DNA of 64,000 nucleotides from an uncultured Acetatifactor sp. (GTDB lineage Bacteria; Bacillota; Clostridia; Lachnospirales; Lachnospiraceae), in the NCBI GenBank assembly GCA_904501885.1, contig CAJGCP010000007.1, positions 17,074 to 81,073 of the forward strand, given 5' to 3'. The notes beneath the pieces were generated by a model. The model was not told the DNA's origin, ran no database searches, and saw only the letters and a list, made by a program, of their open reading frames with translations. Shown in pieces: positions 1 through 8,135 of the stretch (position 1 is its first letter; each line of letters begins with the position of its first letter). A program made the position numbers and the translations under genes.

Positions 1-372
1 ATTTCTGTTCCAGTCGGTTTCTAGCCTGGTGAAGTAGGACTTCACAGATCCTGAATCGGAAAAGCGAACCAGAAAAGGGGCGCAGTGTTTCCCGGTGGTT
101 TCGAAGTCCAAAACCATCACAATACTTTCCGGGTCGGATAAAGTGATGATGTAATTCTCATCCTTGGGAATGTAAAGTACAGAACCGGGAACGGCTTCGA
201 CTTTGAAGGTGCCGAATTGGTAGGTTTCTGTGCCTTTTACCGTGTAGAGCAGACCATGGTGTCTTCTGCCTTTGTTGTGCATGGGATAGTCGGAACGGGA
301 TGCTACATAGGTTTGCACAAAACAAAGTTCGGAAATGCACAGTTGATTTAAAAAGTCAAATGTAATATTCAT
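1..372 (-). CDS. AraC-type transcriptional regulator, N-terminal part (cut by window edge)
   Basis: This gene runs off the left edge; only the first 124 codons are visible. The visible part reads as the cupin-like sensor domain of AraC-family regulators: a histidine-rich start (YPMHNKGRRHHGLLYTVKG), then a beta-rich stretch with VPGSVLYIPKDENY, the usual double-stranded beta-helix pattern. The helix-turn-helix half would lie outside the window, so the family call rests on the sensor domain and the context. The start at 372 follows GGAGGTGA at 380-387. It is divergent from the glycyl radical enzyme operon, with a pair of direct repeats in the shared intergenic region, so it is probably the local activator and its ligand the pathway substrate or product. 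Confidence 0.7.
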   Translation of the reverse strand, partial: MNITFDFLNQLCISELCFVQTYVASRSDYPMHNKGRRHHGLLYTVKGTETYQFGTFKVEAVPGSVLYIPKDENYIITLSDPESIVMVLDFETTGKHCAPFLVRFSDSGSVKSYFTRLETDWNRN

Positions 373-461
373 TTTAAATGTCACCTCCAAATAGACTTAT
401 AAAACGGATAATACCACATTATCACGAATCATTTTACGTTTCAAGAACTCAAATAAAATAT

Positions 462-523
462 TTCGTAAAAACACTATTTATTCGCAAAAAGGCATTTACT
501 TTCCGGATGGGAAAGAATATAGT
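462..523 (+). promoter_or_regulatory. Promoter with AraC-like direct repeats for the glycyl radical operon
   Basis: Two near-identical 10-mers, TTCGTAAAAA (462-471) and TTCGCAAAAA (481-490), lie 19 bp apart, about two helical turns. They end 4 bp before a candidate -35 TTTACT (495-500), followed by a 17 bp spacer and -10 TATAGT (518-523). Direct repeats against the -35 are the usual arrangement for AraC-family activators, and such a gene is divergent here. Operator assignment is inference. Confidence 0.55.
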
Positions 524-593
524 AAAGGTGTAATGGCGCGGGGCGCATAAAAATGTATGTGAGAGTACAGTTGATGGGAGCGAGGAACATTAC

Positions 594-2897
594 ATGAGTT
601 ATATCAGCGAAAAAGACAGAAATTATATCGAAAATAAATATCACAAAAAAGGGGATCCCAATTTTAATCCATTGCAGAGATTCAATTATCATGGATACGA
701 ATATGATCCTGCCACCGGCCTGGATGATGCTCAGATGGCGGCAGGATTGGAGAAATTGATAGAGGAGACCAAGGGGCAGGACCACGCTTTGGTGAAGGCA
801 AAATGTTTTGCGTTTGTGTTGGACAATGCCAGAATTGATGCTCCTGCAGAGGATTATTTCTTCGGGTTCTATAACTGGGGCAGACCTTTAGGGAAAACCT
901 TGATTTCCAAGTGGTACAATGAGGTGTTTGCATCCATGCCGAAAGTGATGCAGATTATGGAAGATTACGAGGCATCCGGCACCGGTGAGTTGTGCCTGGA
1001 TACGGATCATGTGGTGCCTGACTGGAGAGACATCTTTGGACTGGGATTTACGGGGCTGAAGGACCGTGCCCGGAAATATTATGAGGAACGCAAAAATGAA
1101 CGGAACAACATGAGTGGCGTCTTCTGTGAAGAGGAAGGAACAGAGGGAGGTCTTACCCCCAAGCAGGAAGCTTTTTTTGCCTCCATTCAGATAGAGTATG
1201 AGGCGGTTTTGCGACTGATTGACAGACTGGCAGATTATACGGAAGAGCATCCATCCGAGAAATCGGATTTGATTGTGAGAAGCTTTCGTTCCTTGAGAAA
1301 TAATCCGCCTCAGAATACGTTTGAAGCTCTTTTGATGATGTACACTTTCCATATTTGTTCCGAGTCAGTGGATATGTATCAGGTGCGTTCTTTGGGCAAC
1401 GGGTTGGATCGTAGCCTGTATGCTTTTTACAAAAAGGATTTGGAGGAGGGCGTGTTTACCAGAGAGCAAATCCGCACCTTTTTGGCATATTTATTCATGC
1501 AGTATGCCGCCATCGACAATTATTGGGGGCAGCCTTTTTATCTGTGCGGAACGGATTTCGATGAAACCACAGATATCAGCGATTTGACTTTGGATATTTT
1601 AGAGGTGTATGACAGCCTGAATATCTATAACCCGAAGATTCAAATCAAGATTGATTATCATACAAATCCAAGGATTATACACAAGGCACTGGAAATGATT
1701 CGTGCAGGTCATAACAGTATCGTGTTCTGTTGTGTGCCGGGTATTACCAAGTCCTTGACGACCTGCTATGGTGTGACGGAAGAAGAAGCCAGAAACTGTG
1801 ATATTAGCGGATGTAATGAAATGCATATCCGGGGCAGTGAGGCTTGTATGATTTCCGGATACCCTAATGCGGCGAAGGCGCTTTGTTATGTATTCAACAA
1901 CGGATTGGATACCATCACTGGCAAGCAGCTTGGTCTGACCACGGGAGATGTGACCACATTTCGGACCTACGAAGATTTTTATGATGCATTTATCAAGCAG
2001 TTTTCCTATATGTTGGACACTTTCCTGCATACGGCCAGAGCATATGAAAAATATGTCAGTGAGATTTGCCCTTCCGTTATGTTGTCAGCCACCATTGAAA
2101 GCAGTCTGCAAAAGGCAGTGGACGCTTATGGATTTGGTGTGAAATATCCTACTTCCTGCCTGCTTTTATGTTCTTTTGCCACCACGGTGGATTCTTTATT
2201 GGCAGTAAAGGAGTTGGTGTTTGAAAAGAAGATAGCGACCTTGTCCCAAATGCGAGATGCACTTTTGCATAACTGGGAGGGATACCTGGAATTGCACCGG
2301 GAAGCCCTGCGGGCAGAGAAAAAATATGGCAATGGAAATCCTATGGCAGATGCAACAGCGGCAGAACTTTTTCAGTGGTTTAGCAAATATGTGACCGGTC
2401 AGAAAAATAGCCGTGGTGGGGTTTATAAAGTGGGTGTACCTTCCACCCGTCATTTCATCGGTCAGGGCAAGGTAACCGAAGCCACTCCGGATGGGCGAAA
2501 AAAAGGAGAAGAATTCTCTAAAAATGCAGCTCCCGTTGTGGGTATGGAAAGAAAGGGTGTGACGGCCATGATTCGGTCCGCACTTTCCACCCGACCCTGG
2601 TTGTTCTCTGAAGCATATGTGCTGGATGTGATGTTGCATCCTTCCGTTTTCGAGGGAGAAGATGGCTTGCAAGCGGTAAAGGGTCTGGTTGATATGTATA
2701 TGAAAAATGATGGTATTTCCATCCAGTTTAATGTGTTTAACGCGCAAACCCTGCGGGATGCACAGAAACATCCTGAAAAATATGAAAACCTGCAGGTGCG
2801 TATTTCCGGTTGGAATGTGCTGTGGAACAATATGAGTCGGGAAGAGCAGGACGCGTATATTAAGCGTGCGGAAGGATTGGGAGGTACAGCAAAATGA
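594..2897 (+). CDS. Glycyl radical enzyme, PFL-like family, unknown substrate (GRE1)
   Basis: A 767-residue oxygen-sensitive radical enzyme of the pyruvate formate-lyase / diol dehydratase superfamily. The thiyl-radical cysteine is C407 in GCNEMHIRG, with Glu at Cys+2 as in dehydratase-type members, and not the adjacent Cys-Cys pair of true pyruvate formate-lyase. The glycyl radical site is G739 in QVRISGWN, a W-ending variant of the common RVSGY/F loop. The length is usual for the family. The start follows GGGAGCGAGGAA. The stop overlaps the next start by 4 nt, so the operon GRE1-EamA-GRE2-activase is translationally coupled. It is clearly paralogous to the enzyme at 3,832 (shared VPxW, GLGF.G, DRAR and VNPK/YNPK blocks). 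I cannot name the substrate. Confidence 0.85.
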   Translation: MSYISEKDRNYIENKYHKKGDPNFNPLQRFNYHGYEYDPATGLDDAQMAAGLEKLIEETKGQDHALVKAKCFAFVLDNARIDAPAEDYFFGFYNWGRPLGKTLISKWYNEVFASMPKVMQIMEDYEASGTGELCLDTDHVVPDWRDIFGLGFTGLKDRARKYYEERKNERNNMSGVFCEEEGTEGGLTPKQEAFFASIQIEYEAVLRLIDRLADYTEEHPSEKSDLIVRSFRSLRNNPPQNTFEALLMMYTFHICSESVDMYQVRSLGNGLDRSLYAFYKKDLEEGVFTREQIRTFLAYLFMQYAAIDNYWGQPFYLCGTDFDETTDISDLTLDILEVYDSLNIYNPKIQIKIDYHTNPRIIHKALEMIRAGHNSIVFCCVPGITKSLTTCYGVTEEEARNCDISGCNEMHIRGSEACMISGYPNAAKALCYVFNNGLDTITGKQLGLTTGDVTTFRTYEDFYDAFIKQFSYMLDTFLHTARAYEKYVSEICPSVMLSATIESSLQKAVDAYGFGVKYPTSCLLLCSFATTVDSLLAVKELVFEKKIATLSQMRDALLHNWEGYLELHREALRAEKKYGNGNPMADATAAELFQWFSKYVTGQKNSRGGVYKVGVPSTRHFIGQGKVTEATPDGRKKGEEFSKNAAPVVGMERKGVTAMIRSALSTRPWLFSEAYVLDVMLHPSVFEGEDGLQAVKGLVDMYMKNDGISIQFNVFNAQTLRDAQKHPEKYENLQVRISGWNVLWNNMSREEQDAYIKRAEGLGGTAK

Positions 2898-3811
2898 AAA
2901 GACAACCATTCTTCTCTGTTCGAAGAAATATGGTGTTAAGCGCAGTTTTTTACACCTTTCTCTGGGGAAGCGCTTTTCCTCTTGTGAAGATTTGTATGGA
3001 ATGCTTTCAGATTGATGCAACAGATAATATGTCCAAATGTCTGTTGGCAGGCATTCGATTTACCATTGCCGGTATACTTACATTGATTTTTCATCGATTC
3101 TTTGGGACCGATGGGCTGAAACTTGACCGCAAGCAACTTCGATATGTGACAATATATGGTCTCGTGGCCACCTCGATGCAGTATGCGCTGACCTATATAG
3201 CACTGTCCCGTATGGATGGATCCAAGGGCGCAGTGTGGGATCAATTGGGTGTGTTCATCATTGTGTTGACCGGTGGATTAGTATTCCGGGACGAGAAACT
3301 TGGATTGTATAAATTGCTGGGATGTGCTATCGGATTTATTGGGGTATTGGCTATCAATACTTCCAGTGTGGGATTTTCCTTTAGCCTGGCAGGAGAGGGC
3401 GTGATGCTTTTGGTGGTCGTGTGTCAGACATTATCTTTCTTTTTGGCAAAGGGCAGTTCCTCTATCATGGCAGCATCAAAAATGGTGGGTTACGGACAAC
3501 TTTTTGGTGGCGTGGCATTGACAATAGTGGCATTCACTTTTGGAGGCCATATCACCACAGTCAATCCATTGGCAGTTGTAACCCTGATTGGTTTGGCAAT
3601 GATTTCGGCAGTAGCTTATACGCTGTCGCTGATGCCGCTGAAATATTTTCCCGTATCAGAAGTGTCAGCATTTAATTTGCTGATTACGGTGTTTGGCGTG
3701 GTGATGTCAGCAGCATTGTTGGGAGATAATATTTTTCGGTGGAATTATTTGATTTCGTTGGTTTTGATTAGTTTTGGTATTTTGCTGATTAATAGCACAG
3801 GTAAGAAGTAG
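2894..3811 (+). CDS. EamA/DMT-family membrane transporter
   Basis: A 305-residue, very hydrophobic protein with about ten membrane segments in two repeated halves, as in drug/metabolite transporters of the EamA family. Recognisable parts are the opening FLWGSAFPLVKI near residue 16 and the GxxLGEK-like turn VFRDEKLGLYKLLGCAIGFIG near the middle. Its ATG overlaps the stop of GRE1 by 4 nt and it lies between two glycyl radical enzymes, so it most likely moves their substrate or product across the cytoplasmic membrane. The direction and cargo are unknown. Confidence 0.85.
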   Translation: MKRQPFFSVRRNMVLSAVFYTFLWGSAFPLVKICMECFQIDATDNMSKCLLAGIRFTIAGILTLIFHRFFGTDGLKLDRKQLRYVTIYGLVATSMQYALTYIALSRMDGSKGAVWDQLGVFIIVLTGGLVFRDEKLGLYKLLGCAIGFIGVLAINTSSVGFSFSLAGEGVMLLVVVCQTLSFFLAKGSSSIMAASKMVGYGQLFGGVALTIVAFTFGGHITTVNPLAVVTLIGLAMISAVAYTLSLMPLKYFPVSEVSAFNLLITVFGVVMSAALLGDNIFRWNYLISLVLISFGILLINSTGKK

Positions 3812-3831
3812 AATTTTGGAGGAAAAGAAAA

Positions 3832-6075
3832 ATGTGGAATCGATTTGACAAAGAAAGACATCTGTTAAATCTGTATGATAACCCCAATTTTGAACCGGGC
3901 ACCGGCATGATGGATCGCAACGAAATTGTGCGCGGCGTGCAAAAGTATGTGGAGAATCTGGAGTCACAGGGCTATTCTCATACCATCATCAAAGCCAGGG
4001 CAGTGGAGTACTTATTGCAGAATGCAGCCATCGAGGTGAATCCCATCGATTGGTTTGGCTTTAATTTTTCCGGATGGCTGACCGTGAAGAAACGCAAAGA
4101 ACTTGGAGTGACCCAATGGCCGCTTACATTCCTCAGTGAGAAATGGTTGAATGACCTGCCCACCACATCGGAGTTTGATGCGGCGGCAGCAAATATTGCG
4201 GAAACCGGCGCGGGACTTTTCTGGTGCGATTATGACCATAGCGTGCCCAACTGGGATGCGGTGATCGGGTTAGGATTTCAGGGAATTTTGGATAGAGCAA
4301 GATACTACCATAATATGCACAAGGAAAACGGCACCATTACGCCTGCAAAGGAAGAGTATTATCAGGCGGTAGAGATGGTGTACGAAGCGATTTTAACCTT
4401 TATGCAGCGCTTCGTGGAAGTGGCTAGGAAGCATGTGGACGAAGACCCCAAGATGCCCATTGTGGTGGAATGTCTGGAAACCATTGCGACAGACACCCCT
4501 AAGACCTTATATCAGTATTTGACATTGACATATTTCTATCATTTATTACAGGAAATGGTGGACAATATTCAGGTGAGAACCTTGGGTAATCTGGATGTGG
4601 ATGGCTATCCCTACTACAAGGCAGATGTGGAAGCCGGCAGAATGACCCGAGAACATGCAGAGGAGTTATTCCGTTATTTCTTTGAGAAGTATACCCTACA
4701 GGGGCATAGATTCTCCCAGCCCCTTTATTTTGGTGGCATGGACGAAAATGGGGACAGCGCCATCAATGAATTGTCTTACACGATGTTGGATGCCTATGAC
4801 AAATCCGTGATTGTGAACCCTAAGCTTTTCATCAAAGTGATGCCCAACACGCCGGATGCATTTTTGAAAAAAGCATTGGATATGATTCGTCGCGGACGCA
4901 ACTGTATCGTATTTATCAACGAGGAATTAGGACAGAAAATCTCCAGAAAATTGGGAAGAACCGAAGAGGAAACCCGCAGGCTTGTGGGTACCGGATGCAA
5001 CAACTTTGCATCCCGTGGTAAGGAGACCGTGCCGGAGCATATGTATGTGAACCTGGCAAAAGGTGTGGAGCTGGCATTCTTCGACGGTGTGGATCCTAAG
5101 ACAGGGGCAGAAATTGGTTGCAAGACGGGAGACGTGAGCAATTTCAAGACCTTTGAGGACTTTAAGAAGGCATATATCGCGCAGACAGAATGTCTGATTC
5201 AGAAAGCCTTTGTTATCTCTGATTTTTATGATTCTCATTTATTGGATATCAATCCTGCTCCCATGTACTCCGGCACTATGGAAGACAGCGTGAAATGTGG
5301 TCGGGATGCTTACCATAATGGTGTAAAATATAACAATACAGTTATGTTCCTGAGTTGCCATGCTACTGCAGCGGATTCCCTGATGATGGTGAAAAAATAT
5401 GTGTACGATTTAAAACAGGTTACCATCGAGGAAATGCGGGATGCCCTTTTGGCAAACTGGGTAGGCTATGAAGAGTTGCAGCAGACTTTGTGGAACGATC
5501 CTGAGAAATTCGGCAACGACATCGATAGTGTAGACAATTTGACGGTGGAACTTTTGAACCACTTTACCTCCATTGTTACCAGCCGTAAAAATGTTCGTGG
5601 CGGACACTTCGTGGTAAATGGTGAATCCATCATTTATTCCCATACTTGGGCGGATAAATGTGGTGCCACACCGGATGGCCGTGCAAGAGGAGAGCTGCTT
5701 TCTAAAAATATGAGTGCATCTATCGGTCAGGACCGCCGGGGTATAACAGCTCACATTAAGTCTGTGACAAAAATTGATGCCACCAATTTAGCTTATGGCT
5801 GTCCTTTTGATTACATGTTACATCCTTCGGCAGTGAAGGGGGAAAATGGTTTAAATGCTATGCTGGGGCTGCTGCGTACCTTTATGAAGAGGGGCGGATA
5901 TGGCTACCAGGGCAATGTACAGGATGCGGAAACTTTGAAGGATGCCAAGGCAAATCCTGAAAAGTATCCCAATCTGCAGGTCCGTGTCAGCGGTTGGAGC
6001 TGGTTCTTTACCCAGATGGAAGAGAATTTCCAAGACGAGTTCATTCGTCGTGCAGAAATGGAAATTGGTATATAA
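3832..6075 (+). CDS. Second glycyl radical enzyme with atypical active-site motif (GRE2)
   Basis: A 747-residue paralogue of GRE1. The thiyl cysteine is C389 in GTGCNNFASRG; the position two after it, normally Glu in non-PFL members (and Glu in GRE1), is Asn391. The glycyl loop is intact: G721 in QVRVSGWSW. Retention of both radical positions argues for an active radical enzyme, but without the usual general-acid/base glutamate, so either the chemistry differs or the protein works together with GRE1. A good ribosome binding site, GGAGGAAAAG, precedes the start. The activase follows after 12 nt. Confidence 0.85.
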   Translation: MWNRFDKERHLLNLYDNPNFEPGTGMMDRNEIVRGVQKYVENLESQGYSHTIIKARAVEYLLQNAAIEVNPIDWFGFNFSGWLTVKKRKELGVTQWPLTFLSEKWLNDLPTTSEFDAAAANIAETGAGLFWCDYDHSVPNWDAVIGLGFQGILDRARYYHNMHKENGTITPAKEEYYQAVEMVYEAILTFMQRFVEVARKHVDEDPKMPIVVECLETIATDTPKTLYQYLTLTYFYHLLQEMVDNIQVRTLGNLDVDGYPYYKADVEAGRMTREHAEELFRYFFEKYTLQGHRFSQPLYFGGMDENGDSAINELSYTMLDAYDKSVIVNPKLFIKVMPNTPDAFLKKALDMIRRGRNCIVFINEELGQKISRKLGRTEEETRRLVGTGCNNFASRGKETVPEHMYVNLAKGVELAFFDGVDPKTGAEIGCKTGDVSNFKTFEDFKKAYIAQTECLIQKAFVISDFYDSHLLDINPAPMYSGTMEDSVKCGRDAYHNGVKYNNTVMFLSCHATAADSLMMVKKYVYDLKQVTIEEMRDALLANWVGYEELQQTLWNDPEKFGNDIDSVDNLTVELLNHFTSIVTSRKNVRGGHFVVNGESIIYSHTWADKCGATPDGRARGELLSKNMSASIGQDRRGITAHIKSVTKIDATNLAYGCPFDYMLHPSAVKGENGLNAMLGLLRTFMKRGGYGYQGNVQDAETLKDAKANPEKYPNLQVRVSGWSWFFTQMEENFQDEFIRRAEMEIGI

Positions 6076-6087
6076 TGGAGGATGAAA

Positions 6088-6981
6088 ATGGGAAATGGCA
6101 ATATCTTTGATGTGAAACATTTTGCCGTGCACGATGGACCGGGTATCCGCACTACCGTATTTTTCAAGGGTTGTCCCCTAAGATGCATCTGGTGCCATAA
6201 CCCGGAGAGTATTTCGATGGAAAAGCAACTGGGATTTTTGTCTCATAAATGTGTGCGCTGTGGCAAATGTGTGACAGTCTGTCCGCAGGGTGCACATTAC
6301 ATAGATGAAAAGGGGCAACATAAATTTGACAGAAATAAATGTGTTGCCTGCGGAACATGTGTGAGTGCCTGTTATGCCAAGGCGTTGACCCTGTATGGAA
6401 AACAAGTAGAAGTGGCGGAGTTGGTGGACGAATTATTGGAAGATAAAGATTTTTATGATTCTTCCAATGGCGGCGTGACTCTTTCCGGAGGTGAGTGCCT
6501 GATGCAGGCAGAATTTTGTACAGAACTTTTGCACTGTTTGAAAGAGCAGGGGATACATACTGCGGTGGATACTTGCGGGTTTGTGCCCAGGGAAACTTTG
6601 GACAAGGTGATACCTTTTACAGATGTATTCCTTTATGATATGAAGGCGGTGGATGAGGAGGTACATCTGACCTGTACGGCGCGTCCCAATGGGGTGATTT
6701 TGGAAAATCTGCGTTATCTTGATGAAAAAGGATGTAAGATAGAAATCAGAATTCCCTTCGTGCCGGGATGGAACCATGGACAGATAGAAAAGATGGCAGA
6801 AATTTTGCACGGTTTAACAAATGTGGTTGGCGTGAGAGTATTACCATATCACAATTATGCCGGCACCAAATATCGTTCGCTGGATATGCAAGATACTTTA
6901 CCGGAACAAATTCCCACAGATGAGGAATTGAAGCAGGCAAAGGACATTCTTCGCGAATATGGAATGACCGTTCTGGATTAA
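6088..6981 (+). CDS. Glycyl-radical enzyme activating protein (radical SAM)
   Basis: A 297-residue radical SAM activase that uses S-adenosylmethionine and a 4Fe-4S cluster to install the glycyl radical on its partner. The cluster motif is C29-x3-C33-x2-C36 (GCPLRCIWCHNPES). A ferredoxin-like insert carries two more cysteine sets, KCVRCGKCVTVCP and KCVACGTCVSAC, typical of activases for non-PFL enzymes. The SAM-binding GGEC appears as SGGECLMQ. I prefer ATG 6,088 over 6,082 because GGAGG at 6,077-6,081 then has normal spacing. It is the only activase in the operon, so it presumably serves both GRE1 and GRE2. Confidence 0.92.
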   Translation: MGNGNIFDVKHFAVHDGPGIRTTVFFKGCPLRCIWCHNPESISMEKQLGFLSHKCVRCGKCVTVCPQGAHYIDEKGQHKFDRNKCVACGTCVSACYAKALTLYGKQVEVAELVDELLEDKDFYDSSNGGVTLSGGECLMQAEFCTELLHCLKEQGIHTAVDTCGFVPRETLDKVIPFTDVFLYDMKAVDEEVHLTCTARPNGVILENLRYLDEKGCKIEIRIPFVPGWNHGQIEKMAEILHGLTNVVGVRVLPYHNYAGTKYRSLDMQDTLPEQIPTDEELKQAKDILREYGMTVLD

Positions 6982-7003
6982 ATTAGAGAAGCATAGAGAA
7001 ATG

Positions 7004-7036
7004 AAGCGCAGAGAGAATTTAACTCTCTGCGCTTTT
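7004..7036 (+). terminator. Rho-independent terminator of the glycyl radical operon
   Basis: A perfect 12 bp stem (AAGCGCAGAGAG with CTCTCTGCGCTT), a 7 nt loop and a short T run close the four-gene operon. Confidence 0.85.
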
Positions 7037-7088
7037 AAAAAGGAAATTGTCTTTTATTGCAGAATATAATAAGTAGGAGGGTACCATC

Positions 7089-8093
7089 ATGATAATCAGA
7101 GAACGATTGGAGCAATGGGAGCGGGACCATTTGAGTCCTTATGCAACCTTAAGCGTGAATTCCAAAGGAAGAGCAAAAGAGGAAGAACCCTGTGACATCA
7201 GACCGGTGTTTCAAAGGGATAGAGATAGAATTATACACTGTAAAGCATTCCGGAGGCTGAAGGATAAAACCCAGGTGTTTTTGGTGCCGGAGGGAGATCA
7301 TTATCGCACCCGCTTGACCCATACCCTGGAAGTGGCGCAGACCGCCAGAACCTTAGCTAAGGCGCTGCAGTTGAATGAGGAATTGGCAGAGGCCATTGCT
7401 CTGGGGCACGACTTGGGTCATACTCCCTTTGGACATGCCGGAGAAAGAGCACTCAATAGAATCTGTCCTTTGGGCTTTGAACATAGCAGACAAAGTGTCC
7501 GCACCGTAGAACGATTGGAAAAGCGCGGACAGGGATTGAATCTTACGGTAGAGGTAAGGGATGGTATTATGAATCATCAGACTTCCGGAGAACCTTTTAC
7601 CCTGGAGGGGAAAATTGTTCGTATTTCCGATAAGATTGCCTATATCCATCACGATATGGATGATGCAGTGCGGGGCGGTATTTTGAGGGAAGAAGATGTG
7701 CCTGTGGCCATTCGGGAAGTCATCGGCAGTTCCACCGGTGAGCGGTTGGATCATTTCATCCATGACGTGGTGACCACCAGTATGGGACGGGATGATATTG
7801 TGATGTCTCCGGCAGTTGGGAAAGCCATGAAGGATATGCGGGAATTTATGTTTGAAAATGTATATCTGAATCCGGTGGTCAAAAAGGAAGAAAGCAAGGC
7901 GGAAATGTTGATGGAGACACTGTATCAGCACTATATGCAGAACATTGACGACCTTCCTGAAGAGTTTCTGTCTTTGATTGCCCAGGGAGATGACAGAGAG
8001 CAGGTGGTATGCGATTATGTGGGAGCCATGACGGACCGGTTCGCCATTGCAAAATATGAGGAATTATACATACCCAAATCCTGGTCGTTGTAA
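7089..8093 (+). CDS. dgt: dGTP triphosphohydrolase-like HD-domain protein
   Basis: A 334-residue protein of the deoxyguanosinetriphosphate triphosphohydrolase-like family. The HD metal site is clear: HRTRLTHTLEVAQ, then GHDLGHTPFGHAGE, and a later RISDKIAYIHHDMDDA block. Members hydrolyse dNTPs to nucleosides and triphosphate. The length matches the short Gram-positive form. It starts after GTAGGAGGGTACCATC and is the first gene of a replication/transcription block ahead of dnaG and rpoD, a common clostridial order. Confidence 0.9.
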   Translation: MIIRERLEQWERDHLSPYATLSVNSKGRAKEEEPCDIRPVFQRDRDRIIHCKAFRRLKDKTQVFLVPEGDHYRTRLTHTLEVAQTARTLAKALQLNEELAEAIALGHDLGHTPFGHAGERALNRICPLGFEHSRQSVRTVERLEKRGQGLNLTVEVRDGIMNHQTSGEPFTLEGKIVRISDKIAYIHHDMDDAVRGGILREEDVPVAIREVIGSSTGERLDHFIHDVVTTSMGRDDIVMSPAVGKAMKDMREFMFENVYLNPVVKKEESKAEMLMETLYQHYMQNIDDLPEEFLSLIAQGDDREQVVCDYVGAMTDRFAIAKYEELYIPKSWSL

Positions 8094-8135
8094 GGCCAGG
8101 AAAATGCAGAGTGTTGAAAGTATAGTGAGGTAGAA

